Shown here piece after piece: positions 33,001-39,934 of a stretch of DNA of 48,991 bases (position 1 is the stretch's first letter; each line of letters begins with the position of its first letter). Source of the DNA: Chthoniobacter flavus (GTDB lineage Bacteria > Verrucomicrobiota > Verrucomicrobiia > Chthoniobacterales > Terrimicrobiaceae); contig CAMCXK010000013.1 in assembly GCA_945883435.1 (NCBI GenBank), forward strand, positions 1 to 48,991. The letters are read 5' to 3'. Below the pieces are notes generated by a model. That model was not told where the DNA came from and made no database searches. It worked only from the letters and a program-made list of their open reading frames with translations. Made by a program: the position numbers and the translations under genes.

Positions 33001-33563
33001 TATTCGGCTGGAGACTCGATTGTCACTCCATCGGGGATGATTCGGACCATGGCGGAAGACCAGAATCCCATGCGGCCGCAGAGGGTTTGGAGGCGGTTTT
33101 GCTCGACCGAGGCGAGGCGGTCGCGCCACCAGCCGTCGGCCTCCGACAAAAAGCGTTCAACCTCGGGTTTGATCTTCGCCTTTTTCCCGATCCGGCTGTG
33201 CACATACTCGCTGAGTTCGCTGCCCCCATTGCGGCCGGCCGGTTGGCTTTGGATCACCGGGGCGTGGGCTATGAGATCGAGGGCGAGAGCCACGGCATGC
33301 TTGCATGCGACATGAAACGGGCAGTTGCAAACGCTGGCGAAGCCGGTGTCTTGGCCGACTAGGGTCACCCGATAAAGGGCTCCGCCCTGCACTTCGGCTG
33401 TGAAGATCTCGGAATTTCCTGTCGGAACATGAAGCATCACATTACCGGCATGATAAAGAGCGCGCCCCTTGCTTTTTTGGGAGGTGCCGCAAGCATCCAC
33501 GAAGATTTTCAAGCCGTGTTTTTGCACGGCTGTCATTCCCGGCCTCTCGCCTTGCCAGCTCAT
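30018..33563 (-). CDS. SWIM-domain SNF2/Swi2 family helicase
   Basis: This is a 1181-residue protein. An N-terminal SWIM zinc finger is built from CxC at 79-81 and CxH at 87-89 (CNCPFHVACKH). A long, poorly conserved middle region follows. The C-terminal SNF2 motor begins near residue 740, with VLADDMGLGKTLQTL (motif I), VVLDEAQAIKN (DEAQ, motif II), LALTGTPVENRL (III), KVVVFSQFLEMLDLI and DRTHRIGQKNTVFAYRLVA (VI). Bacterial SWIM-SNF2 proteins are HepA-like DNA translocases thought to remodel nucleoprotein complexes. The start overlaps the murA stop (ATGA). Confidence 0.93.
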   Translation of the reverse strand: MSWQGERPGMTAVQKHGLKIFVDACGTSQKSKGRALYHAGNVMLHVPTGNSEIFTAEVQGGALYRVTLVGQDTGFASVCNCPFHVACKHAVALALDLIAHAPVIQSQPAGRNGGSELSEYVHSRIGKKAKIKPEVERFLSEADGWWRDRLASVEQNRLQTLCGRMGFWSSAMVRIIPDGVTIESPAEYLVCLDHAAKLCNASLPNPIPEALDSTIVQRMRGVINAEAAAREWRSRLEEWAKGDMELALQPLELRIQLGDEGASILVEESPGGPLVPAKAKYLRDLLANRENPLSSLLTPEASVILRLGMNDYNQVDLEQATPFSRVLVSVLSRLATRPGMLENLVRTPDGKPLTVHSEPLRWNLQDPVDATGDYELQLRDAHGHQPRKPIAVLPGAPMLYVTPFETYPISSWPSGSRLSSWPQKIPALALETNPGVAALTRLGVSLPPRLANRIRKVRPGIGIRLAVHSPVHGTTDYLQLSAQAFSAEMATTHFWDGDSWESLRNRSTPATAAQGDFVILETDTLEATAQWLRQRDLRRDRVDEDGRMWHQSRIHGKDWGGHFAAWLAARPDGISLELDPELSPFLGGAVSGRVKIHVTESPQGIDWFDLTVALDVSDTSLTPEEIQLLLKAKGRWIRLAGRGWRKLEFDINDAELAEIADLGLAVQDFSTEKQQLHALQLAGLAKKASSLLPADQMPTIRRRLEEIQTRVAPPPPDTIQAALRPYQIEGFQFLAYLTKNGFGGVLADDMGLGKTLQTLTWFAWLRGEGLAKHPFLVVCPKSVQDNWRAECARFLPDLRVETWTKGTTGQSGLDGSADLLVIHYGQLRAHEEKLRAIRWTAVVLDEAQAIKNPTSQNAKAACTIPAAHRLALTGTPVENRLLDLWSIFAFAMPGVLGSRAAFTRNFDGQSDVLARRRLAARTRPFLLRRTKSEVAKDLPERVEEDLIVELEDDQLALYQAEVKRARAQLLKVETARELDKLRFNILTSLLRLRQICCHPKLVGFEKSTTSAKLDALLDLLEPLLQEGQKVVVFSQFLEMLDLIGSECAERSWKTFRLDGGTDNRGELVDSFQSHDGSAVFLISLKAGGSGLNLTAASYVVLFDPWWNPAVEAQAIDRTHRIGQKNTVFAYRLVAKNSIEEKIRLLQKQKGDLARDILGEENFAQALTLSDFQFLLGGDDIE

Positions 33564-34819
33564 GCCTTCACGCGTTCGATCGAGGCCCCGAGCTCGTTCA
33601 GCTTTTCATCGATCGATTCGTATCCGCGATCGATGTGGTAAACGCGGTTGATCTCGGTGGTGCCATCGGCCTGGAGCCCCGCGAGGACAAGGGCGGCCGA
33701 TGCCCGCAGGTCGCTGGCCATCACGGGGGCGCCTCCGAGCCGGGGCACGCCTTGGATGACGGCGGTGGCGTTTTGAAGTTCGATATTCGCCCCCATGCGC
33801 TTGAGTTCGGCCACGTGCATGAAGCGGTTCGGAAAAACATGTTCGGTCACGACGCTGATGCCATCGGTCGTGGCCAGCAGGGCGCACATCTGGGCCTGCA
33901 TATCGGTGGGAAACCCGGGGTAGGGGACCGTGTCGAGTTTGAGCGGGCGGCGCTGGGAGCCTGGCTGGAGGGTCATCGAGGAGCTGTGGGAGGTGATTTC
34001 AAACCCCGCCTCGCGAAGAGGGGCTGAGACCGCCTCGAGATGCCGGGGCTCCACACGGCTGAGGGTGACTCCGTCCCCGGAGATGGCGGCCGCCACGAGA
34101 AACGTGCCGGCCTCGATGCGATCCGGGATGACTTCGTGTTCCGCGCCGTGAAGTTCCTTCACGCCCTCGATGGTGATCGTGCGTGTTCCAGCCCCTTCGA
34201 TTTTCGCTCCCATGGAGATGAGGAAGCGGGCGAGGTCGACGACCTCGGGTTCCTCGGCAGCCCCATCGATGGTGGTCACCCCGTCCGCCAGCACGGCTGC
34301 CATCATGACATTTCCCGTGCCAAGCACGGTCGATCCAAACTTGCTGCGGAGGGAAATACGGGCTCCGCGCAGGCGGTCGGCAAGCACCTTGACATTGCCG
34401 CCGGAGACGCGGACGACCGCGCCCAGCGCCTCGAAGCCGCGCAGGTGAAGGTCAATCGGACGGTCGCCGATCACGCATCCTCCCGGAAGCGACACCGTGG
34501 CATCGTGCTCACGGCCCAGAAGGGGGCCGAGGATACAAACCGAGGCCCGCATTTTCCGGACGATCTCATAAGGTGCGTGGGTCAGTATTTTTCCGGCGCG
34601 TATTTGAACCGTGCCACTGGCGCGCTCCACCTCGCAACCGAGTTCGCTGAGGATGGTCAGCATGTAGTGGATGTCGCTCAGGTCGGGAACCCGGGAAATC
34701 GTGCATGGCTCGCGCGTGAGCAATGTGGCGGCGAGGATGGGGAGGGCCGAGTTTTTCGAGCCGCTGATCTTGACTGTGCCACGAAGGCGGCGGCCCCCGT
34801 GGACCAGAATTTTATCCAT
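33560..34819 (-). CDS. murA: UDP-N-acetylglucosamine 1-carboxyvinyltransferase MurA
   Basis: The 419-residue protein has the MurA N-terminal motif VKISGSKNSALPILAA, the active-site Cys in LPGGCVIGDRPIDLHLRG, FGSTVLGTGNVMMAAV, PDRIEAGTFLVAAAI, PYPGFPTDMQAQMCAL and DLRASAALVLAGL. It transfers enolpyruvate to UDP-GlcNAc, the first committed peptidoglycan step. Having Cys rather than Asp predicts fosfomycin sensitivity of the enzyme. The ATG at 34819 overlaps the prmC stop by 8 bases; a frame extending to 34858 adds a few residues over prmC. Confidence 0.96.
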   Translation of the reverse strand: MDKILVHGGRRLRGTVKISGSKNSALPILAATLLTREPCTISRVPDLSDIHYMLTILSELGCEVERASGTVQIRAGKILTHAPYEIVRKMRASVCILGPLLGREHDATVSLPGGCVIGDRPIDLHLRGFEALGAVVRVSGGNVKVLADRLRGARISLRSKFGSTVLGTGNVMMAAVLADGVTTIDGAAEEPEVVDLARFLISMGAKIEGAGTRTITIEGVKELHGAEHEVIPDRIEAGTFLVAAAISGDGVTLSRVEPRHLEAVSAPLREAGFEITSHSSSMTLQPGSQRRPLKLDTVPYPGFPTDMQAQMCALLATTDGISVVTEHVFPNRFMHVAELKRMGANIELQNATAVIQGVPRLGGAPVMASDLRASAALVLAGLQADGTTEINRVYHIDRGYESIDEKLNELGASIERVKA

Positions 34820-35648
34820 GACGTGCGAAAACGAATCGTTGCACGCCTTGATAATCACGCTCGATGGTGATGTCCCGATAATTTTGCAGGGCGAGCCACG
34901 TGGCCGTGGTGGTTGCTTGATCGATGCCGGTTTCGAGCGCGAGAAGACCGCCGGGCTCGAGGACGTGAACCGCTTGAACGGCGAGTTCGCGGATCAAATC
35001 CAGTCCGTCAGGACCTCCATCCAAAGCGGTTCTCGGGTCGTGGCCCACTTCGCGGGACAGGCCGGGGATTTCTCCGGTGGGAATGTAGGGTAGATTGGCG
35101 GCAATGACATTGAACCGGCCCGGAATTCCAGTCAGTAGGCTCGTCAGCCTAGGTTGAAGGCGGCCGTCCAGCGAGTGCCGGCGGATGTTCTCGCCAGCGA
35201 GGGCGAGGGCCTCCGGTGAGATGTCGCAGGCCTCCACGCGGGCCGCGGTTTTTTCCAGTGCGAAAGTAATGGCCAGAATGCCGCTTCCGGTGCCGACATC
35301 CAGAAACGATGTGGCTTCCTGAGCACGGCGAAGAATGAATTCCACCAATTGTTCCGTTTCCGGACGGGGGATCAAGGCGCGTGCGTCGCAGGCAAACGTG
35401 CGTCCAAAAAATTCCACCGTTCCCAGAAGGTGCTGCAAGGGGACCCCCTCCGACCGGCGCCGGATGAGTTCGCGAAATGGAGCCTTGGCGTTTTCTCCCA
35501 TCGGGCGGTCGAAATCGAGGTAGAGATCGAGCCGTTTGGTCTTTCCGAGCGCGTGGGCCAAGAGGTGTTCCGCGTTCAGGCGCGGGTTTTCGATGCCTTT
35601 TTTTGACAGGTGGCCGGCTGCCGCCTGTAAAACCTCCAGAAGAGTCAT
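34812..35648 (-). CDS. prmC: Peptide chain release factor N5-glutamine methyltransferase PrmC
   Basis: The 278-residue protein has the helical N-terminal substrate domain (LGTVEFFGRTFACDARALIPRPETE read in two parts) and a class I methyltransferase domain (SFLDVGTGSGILAITFA, VEACDISPEALALA). The catalytic NPPY motif here reads ANLPYIP (Asn185-Leu-Pro-Tyr188). PrmC methylates the GGQ glutamine of release factors. The ATG at 35648 is preferred over a TTG at 35663. It sits between lpxD (22-base gap) and murA (8-base overlap). Confidence 0.9.
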   Translation of the reverse strand: MTLLEVLQAAAGHLSKKGIENPRLNAEHLLAHALGKTKRLDLYLDFDRPMGENAKAPFRELIRRRSEGVPLQHLLGTVEFFGRTFACDARALIPRPETEQLVEFILRRAQEATSFLDVGTGSGILAITFALEKTAARVEACDISPEALALAGENIRRHSLDGRLQPRLTSLLTGIPGRFNVIAANLPYIPTGEIPGLSREVGHDPRTALDGGPDGLDLIRELAVQAVHVLEPGGLLALETGIDQATTTATWLALQNYRDITIERDYQGVQRFVFARHG

Positions 35649-35670
35649 TGGAGCCGCAGCCAAGCGGTTC

Positions 35671-36687
35671 TCAAGCCTTGGGTTGTGCCGCCTCCAAGGC
35701 CTTCACCCGGTCGTAGAGCTTGCGAATGTTTTTCAGAAGGGCGTAGTTTTCCTTGTATTGGCGGATTGGCTGGGCGGGAGCGCCAAACATGACGGTGTCG
35801 GAGGGCACGTTCTTGGCGAGGCCCGACATTGCGCCGATCATCGACCGGTCGCCGATTTCAATATGGCCGCTGAGTCCCACTTTGCCGGCCAGCGTGACAT
35901 AGCTGCCGATCCGGGTGCTGCCGGAAATTCCGACCTGGGAGCAGAGAACGCTGTGCTCGCCGACGGTCACGTTGTGTCCGATTTGAACGAGGTTGTCGAT
36001 TTTGGTTCCCTTGCGAATCCAAGTTCGGCCGAAGCGGGCCCGGTCGACGGCTGCATTGGCTCCGATCTCAACGTCGTCGTCGATTTGAACGATGCCGGTC
36101 TGTGGGATTTTGACCTGCTGGCCGTCCCGAAGTTCGTAGCCAAATCCATCGGATCCGATGACGCATCCACAATGCAGCACAACGCGGTTTCCGATGGTGC
36201 AACGCTCGCGCATGGTCACCCGCGGGTGAAGGTGGCAATCGCTGCCCAGTGTGGTGTGCATACCGACGAAAGTGCCGGATTCCAAGATGCAACGCGGGCC
36301 AATGATTGCGTGGTCTTCGATGACAACGTGCGGTCCGATATGACAGTCTGCTCCAATGGTTGCGGATGGGGCAACCACCGCCGTGGGATGGATACCCGGA
36401 GCCCGAACGATGGGCGGCGGTGTGAAAAAAGGCAGGATTGCCGCGAAGGCTTCCGCCGGATTTTTGACCTCCAGTGGAATAGCCGCGATCGAATCGCCGA
36501 ACCCCTCGGGGACGAGAATCGCCGTGGCACGAGACTTGCGGCAGGCGCCGAGATAGCGCGGATTTCCGTAAAACGAGAGATCTCCGGGATTGGCCTCCGC
36601 GAGTGAGGCGACTCCAATGATCTCGGCCGATGCGTGATCGGCGGGAAACCGGGCACCCGTGTGCCCGGCGGCTTCGGCCAGTGTCAT
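35671..36687 (-). CDS. lpxD: UDP-3-O-acylglucosamine N-acyltransferase LpxD
   Basis: The 338-residue protein has an N-terminal uridine-binding domain (LSFYGNPRYLGACRKS), then a left-handed beta-helix of hexapeptide repeats (GADCHIGPHVVIEDHAIIGP; GSDCHLHPRVTMRERCTIGN) with the LpxD-type GFGYE segment and the catalytic His in DNLVQIGHNVTVG. The C-terminal helix region (YALLKNIRKLYDRVKAL) supports trimerisation. It adds the N-linked acyl chain in lipid A synthesis, implying a lipopolysaccharide outer membrane. The start overlaps the skp stop. lpxA, lpxB and fabZ do not follow here. Confidence 0.95.
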   Translation of the reverse strand: MTLAEAAGHTGARFPADHASAEIIGVASLAEANPGDLSFYGNPRYLGACRKSRATAILVPEGFGDSIAAIPLEVKNPAEAFAAILPFFTPPPIVRAPGIHPTAVVAPSATIGADCHIGPHVVIEDHAIIGPRCILESGTFVGMHTTLGSDCHLHPRVTMRERCTIGNRVVLHCGCVIGSDGFGYELRDGQQVKIPQTGIVQIDDDVEIGANAAVDRARFGRTWIRKGTKIDNLVQIGHNVTVGEHSVLCSQVGISGSTRIGSYVTLAGKVGLSGHIEIGDRSMIGAMSGLAKNVPSDTVMFGAPAQPIRQYKENYALLKNIRKLYDRVKALEAAQPKA

Positions 36688-37280
36688 CAGGGTTTGGCGG
36701 CGGGCTTGGCGGCGTCCTTGTTCAGGGCTTCGATGATATCCTTGCTGAAGTCCATCGAGTTTGCCGAGAAGAGGACGACTGGCACTTGGCCCATGCTCAT
36801 GCCGGATTTGTCGAGCACAAGGTCGTAGCCGGCGTTCTTCACGCGGTCGTTCACGATTTTCATGATGTCCTCGATGATGTCCTTGCGCATGCGCAGAAAT
36901 TGCTCTTGCAGCTGGCGCTCGCGGGTGCCGCGGAATTCGCTGATTTCACGATCCAAGTTGCGGGCTTCGGCGACTTTTTCATCGCGGGACTTGGTGGCTT
37001 TTTCTTTGGCGTCCTTGCTCAGTTCCGGTTTTTCAAGGCTCTGATTGAGGGTGTTGATCTCCTCCATCGACTTCTTGAGTGTCTCGAGGCGCTGGTCGAG
37101 TTCGGTCTTGGCGGCTGCGCGGGCGTCATTGAGTTTGGCCTCCGCGTCTTTGGTGCGGTGGTAGGAGGTGAAGACGGCATTCATGTCGAGCGTGCCGATT
37201 TTGACTTGGGCTTGGGCCGTCGGGGCGATGGCAAGGAGGGACCCGGTGACAGTGGCTGCGAGAAGCAGGGATTTCAGCAT
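36687..37280 (-). CDS. skp: Skp/OmpH-family periplasmic chaperone
   Basis: The 197-residue protein has a signal peptide (LKSLLLAATVTGSLLAIAP, cleavage AQA-QVK), the short beta element KIGTLDMNAVFTSY, and a long coiled-coil arm (RRTKDAEAKLNDA-type start, EKATKSRDEKVAEARNLDRE) with a folded C-terminal cap. Skp trimers hold unfolded outer-membrane proteins on the way to BamA, whose gene lies immediately upstream (76-base gap). The usual length is 160-200. The bamA-skp-lpxD order is common in Gram-negative bacteria. An upstream frame to 37322 lacks a signal peptide start. Confidence 0.88.
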   Translation of the reverse strand: MLKSLLLAATVTGSLLAIAPTAQAQVKIGTLDMNAVFTSYHRTKDAEAKLNDARAAAKTELDQRLETLKKSMEEINTLNQSLEKPELSKDAKEKATKSRDEKVAEARNLDREISEFRGTRERQLQEQFLRMRKDIIEDIMKIVNDRVKNAGYDLVLDKSGMSMGQVPVVLFSANSMDFSKDIIEALNKDAAKPAAKP

Positions 37281-37356
37281 GGTGTGTGGTATTGGGTTGA
37301 TGTGAGCGGGTGTTGATGACAAGTCTGCGGACGGTGGTCAAGCCTCGAGGCGTGGG

Positions 37357-39750
37357 TTAAAACTGGTAGCCGATGTTGAAGTTGAATTTCCCGGGCGGGC
37401 CGTTCCAACTCTCGTAAACCACAGGAATACCGTAGTCCACCCGGATCGGACCGATCGGAAGGTCCAAACGCACGCCGAAGCCAACGTCCACATTGGCTCC
37501 CGAGGCTCCGAAGTCATAGGAATCGGAGTTGACGAAACCGGCATCCGTAAAGAAGGCTCCGCGAACGCGGCTGATGATCGGAAACGTCATCTCCAGCGTC
37601 ATGTAAGCCAGAGAGTTGCCTCCGATGGGGTTGTCGTCGGCATCCACGGGTCCGACCTCGCGGAAGTTGAAACCCCGCATGTTGTTGGCGCCACCGAGGT
37701 AGAGGCGGTCAAAAATGGGAACTCCGTTTCCATAACCCGCATCGTCGGACGATTGATTCGGCCCCCAGCCGTCGGTGACGGCGATCTGGCCCTTGGCGAG
37801 GAAGATCAAATCCCAGGGGAGGGGGAAGTATTTCGACGCTTCCAGGGAGAGGCCGTAATCCTGAACCGTGCCGCCCAGGAATCCTCCCGAGACGAAGCCC
37901 GTGAATTCCACCACCTCGCCCTTGCGGGTCAGGAACAGGCTGTCCCGGGTGTCCCACACGAGCGCGCCCGTAACGGCGCTTTTGTAATAGGTGCCAGCCG
38001 AGTCGCGAATGACCGGACCGATTTGTCCATTTCCGCTGAAGCCGCCAAAAGCGGAGTTGCCTAGCGGATCGACATCGTCGCCCACATCATAGATGACAAC
38101 CCTCTCGAACCGGTATTCCGTGCGGGCGGACAAGGCGCGCCAGACCTGCTGGCGGGTTTGCAATGCGAAGCCGGCATTTTCCTGGGCATACACAGCGGAA
38201 AGGAAGTCCGCGTTGCGGTAGTAGGCTTCGATTCCAGCGGAGAGCTTGTAGCCCATGAACCACGGTTCGGTCAGCGAAACCACAAAGTCGCTCCGCAGAA
38301 TGCCGTATTGGGCGCGGGCTCGAAACCTCTGGCCGCCGCCGGTCAGGTTGGGCCAGTTGAGGATGTCAAAGTTGGTTTGCTGGAGTTCCGCGAATCCGAT
38401 CAGGCTGTCGATCGTGCTGAAGCCCGCGCCGAAGTTGAACGATCCGGTGCGTTTTTCCTCCACGATCACGTTGAGGTCCTTGCGGCCCGGAACGACGGTG
38501 TCGGTGGGCTGTGTCTCGACGCGCGAGAAGTAGTTCAGGTTTTCCAACCGCTTCTTGCTGACATCCACCAGTGTGGTGTCGAAGACCTCTCCTGGTTGCA
38601 CAGCCAGTTCGCGCCGGATGACGCGGTCCTGGGTGCGGGTGTTTCCCTGGATGTTGACCAGATTGACATACGATTGAACGCCCTCATCCACGCGGTAGCG
38701 GAGATCCACGGCGTTGTCGCCGGCGGGAAGCACCTCGGGGACGACCAGCATATCGACATAGCCGCGGCTGCCATAAAAATCCCGGATCGCCTTGAGATCG
38801 TCCCCCATGCCCTTCGGGGTGAAAAGTTGGCCGGCGTTCATGCGGAGGATGGAAGCCACCTCGTCGGCGGGGGCGATATTGATTCCGTCGAAGGCCACAG
38901 CGTTCACGCGATACTGGTTGCCCTCGACGATGGTCACCACCAGCTCGACGCCGTCCTTTTCGAGCGGCTCGGTTTGGATGTCCTGAACCTCGACGTCGGC
39001 GTAGCCCCGATTTTGATAGAGGTTTCGAATGGCGACGCGGTCCTCCTCGAGTTGGGACGGGATGAGTCGGCCGCTTTTGTTGAAGAAGGTCAGCAGGTCG
39101 AGGGTTTTCGTTTTCATGACGCCCCGGAGTTCCTTGGCGAGGATCGAGTCGTTGCCGCTGAAAACGATTTTTTTCACCACCAACTTCGGTCCTTCGCTGA
39201 TGGCAAAGACCACCTTGGCGCGGTTGGCTCCGGGGATTTCCTGCACGCGGTATTGCACATCCACCTGCGTGTAGTTGCGGTCCTCGTAAAGGGTCAGGAT
39301 TTTCTGGCGGTCCTGCTCGATTTTTTCCTCGTTGACGACATCGCCCGGTTTGACCTTCAGGTCGCGGCGCACCCGGTTGAGGGGAATGGCGGAGGTGCCT
39401 TCGATCAGCACCTCCTCGATGACCGGTCGGCCTTGGAGAAGCACCGTGACCTTGACTCCGTCGGCGAGGGGTTCGGCGAAGAGTCGCACGTTGGAAACGC
39501 CGCCGGTCTCGTAAAGCGCGCGGACATCCTGTTCCGCGGTTCGTTCGCTGTAGGGCTTGCCGACCTTGGTGGCGAGGTTGGCAAGCACACGGTCCTTGGT
39601 GATGCTCGGGGCGCCGACGGTTTCCACCACGATGTCGCGGATGATCGGCCCTTGGATATCGGGAGGCTGCTGGGACTTGGCCAAGGGGGCGAGGGCGAAA
39701 GCGGAGAAAACGGCTGCCACAAAAATGCGGAGGGCGGGTGTGTTGGTCAT
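37357..39750 (-). CDS. bamA: Outer-membrane protein assembly factor BamA
   Basis: The 797-residue protein has a signal peptide (ALRIFVAAVFSAFALAPLA), five POTRA modules over about 35-430 (GRPVIEEVLIEG; YTQVDVQYRVQEIPG; GVELVVTIVEGNQYRVNAVA), and a 16-strand barrel with the characteristic GRKDLNVIVEEKRTGSFNFG junction, the VRGF-type loop motif (NNMRGFNFREVGP) and a C-terminal Phe (FNIGYQF). It folds and inserts outer-membrane proteins. It is the first gene of the long minus-strand run. A possible promoter lies 30-60 bases before the ATG. Confidence 0.96.
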   Translation of the reverse strand: MTNTPALRIFVAAVFSAFALAPLAKSQQPPDIQGPIIRDIVVETVGAPSITKDRVLANLATKVGKPYSERTAEQDVRALYETGGVSNVRLFAEPLADGVKVTVLLQGRPVIEEVLIEGTSAIPLNRVRRDLKVKPGDVVNEEKIEQDRQKILTLYEDRNYTQVDVQYRVQEIPGANRAKVVFAISEGPKLVVKKIVFSGNDSILAKELRGVMKTKTLDLLTFFNKSGRLIPSQLEEDRVAIRNLYQNRGYADVEVQDIQTEPLEKDGVELVVTIVEGNQYRVNAVAFDGINIAPADEVASILRMNAGQLFTPKGMGDDLKAIRDFYGSRGYVDMLVVPEVLPAGDNAVDLRYRVDEGVQSYVNLVNIQGNTRTQDRVIRRELAVQPGEVFDTTLVDVSKKRLENLNYFSRVETQPTDTVVPGRKDLNVIVEEKRTGSFNFGAGFSTIDSLIGFAELQQTNFDILNWPNLTGGGQRFRARAQYGILRSDFVVSLTEPWFMGYKLSAGIEAYYRNADFLSAVYAQENAGFALQTRQQVWRALSARTEYRFERVVIYDVGDDVDPLGNSAFGGFSGNGQIGPVIRDSAGTYYKSAVTGALVWDTRDSLFLTRKGEVVEFTGFVSGGFLGGTVQDYGLSLEASKYFPLPWDLIFLAKGQIAVTDGWGPNQSSDDAGYGNGVPIFDRLYLGGANNMRGFNFREVGPVDADDNPIGGNSLAYMTLEMTFPIISRVRGAFFTDAGFVNSDSYDFGASGANVDVGFGVRLDLPIGPIRVDYGIPVVYESWNGPPGKFNFNIGYQF

Positions 39751-39786
39751 GGTGCGGGTAGTCTGGCGACGTGCGGCCAGTCCAGT

Positions 39787-39815
39787 GGCGTATCCAACGG
39801 CGCCAATTAGGTCAA
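39787..39815 (-). promoter_or_regulatory. bamA: Possible sigma-70-type promoter for bamA
   Basis: On the minus strand TTGACC (39815-39810) stands 17 bases before TACGCC (39792-39787), giving a predicted transcript start about 30 bases before the bamA ATG. The -35 is good (5 of 6), the -10 weak (only the leading TA). The 184-base divergent gap 39751-39934 otherwise shows only scattered A-tracts and no clear operator. Confidence 0.28.
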
Positions 39816-39934
39816 GACCCTGTGAAAAACCGATCCTTAAAAACGGTGCGGCGGCAGAAAACCGGGAGCGGGCGGGAGGCCGATTGCGGGCACAGGGATT
39901 GCGCGGACCGCCGATTGTGGCATGTTGACGCTGC

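Noticed and set aside
38158..39810. 550-codon open frame on the plus strand opposite bamA
   Set aside because: Antisense to a clear bamA with strong family motifs. Its translation shows no domain, and such long antisense frames are expected in GC-rich DNA.
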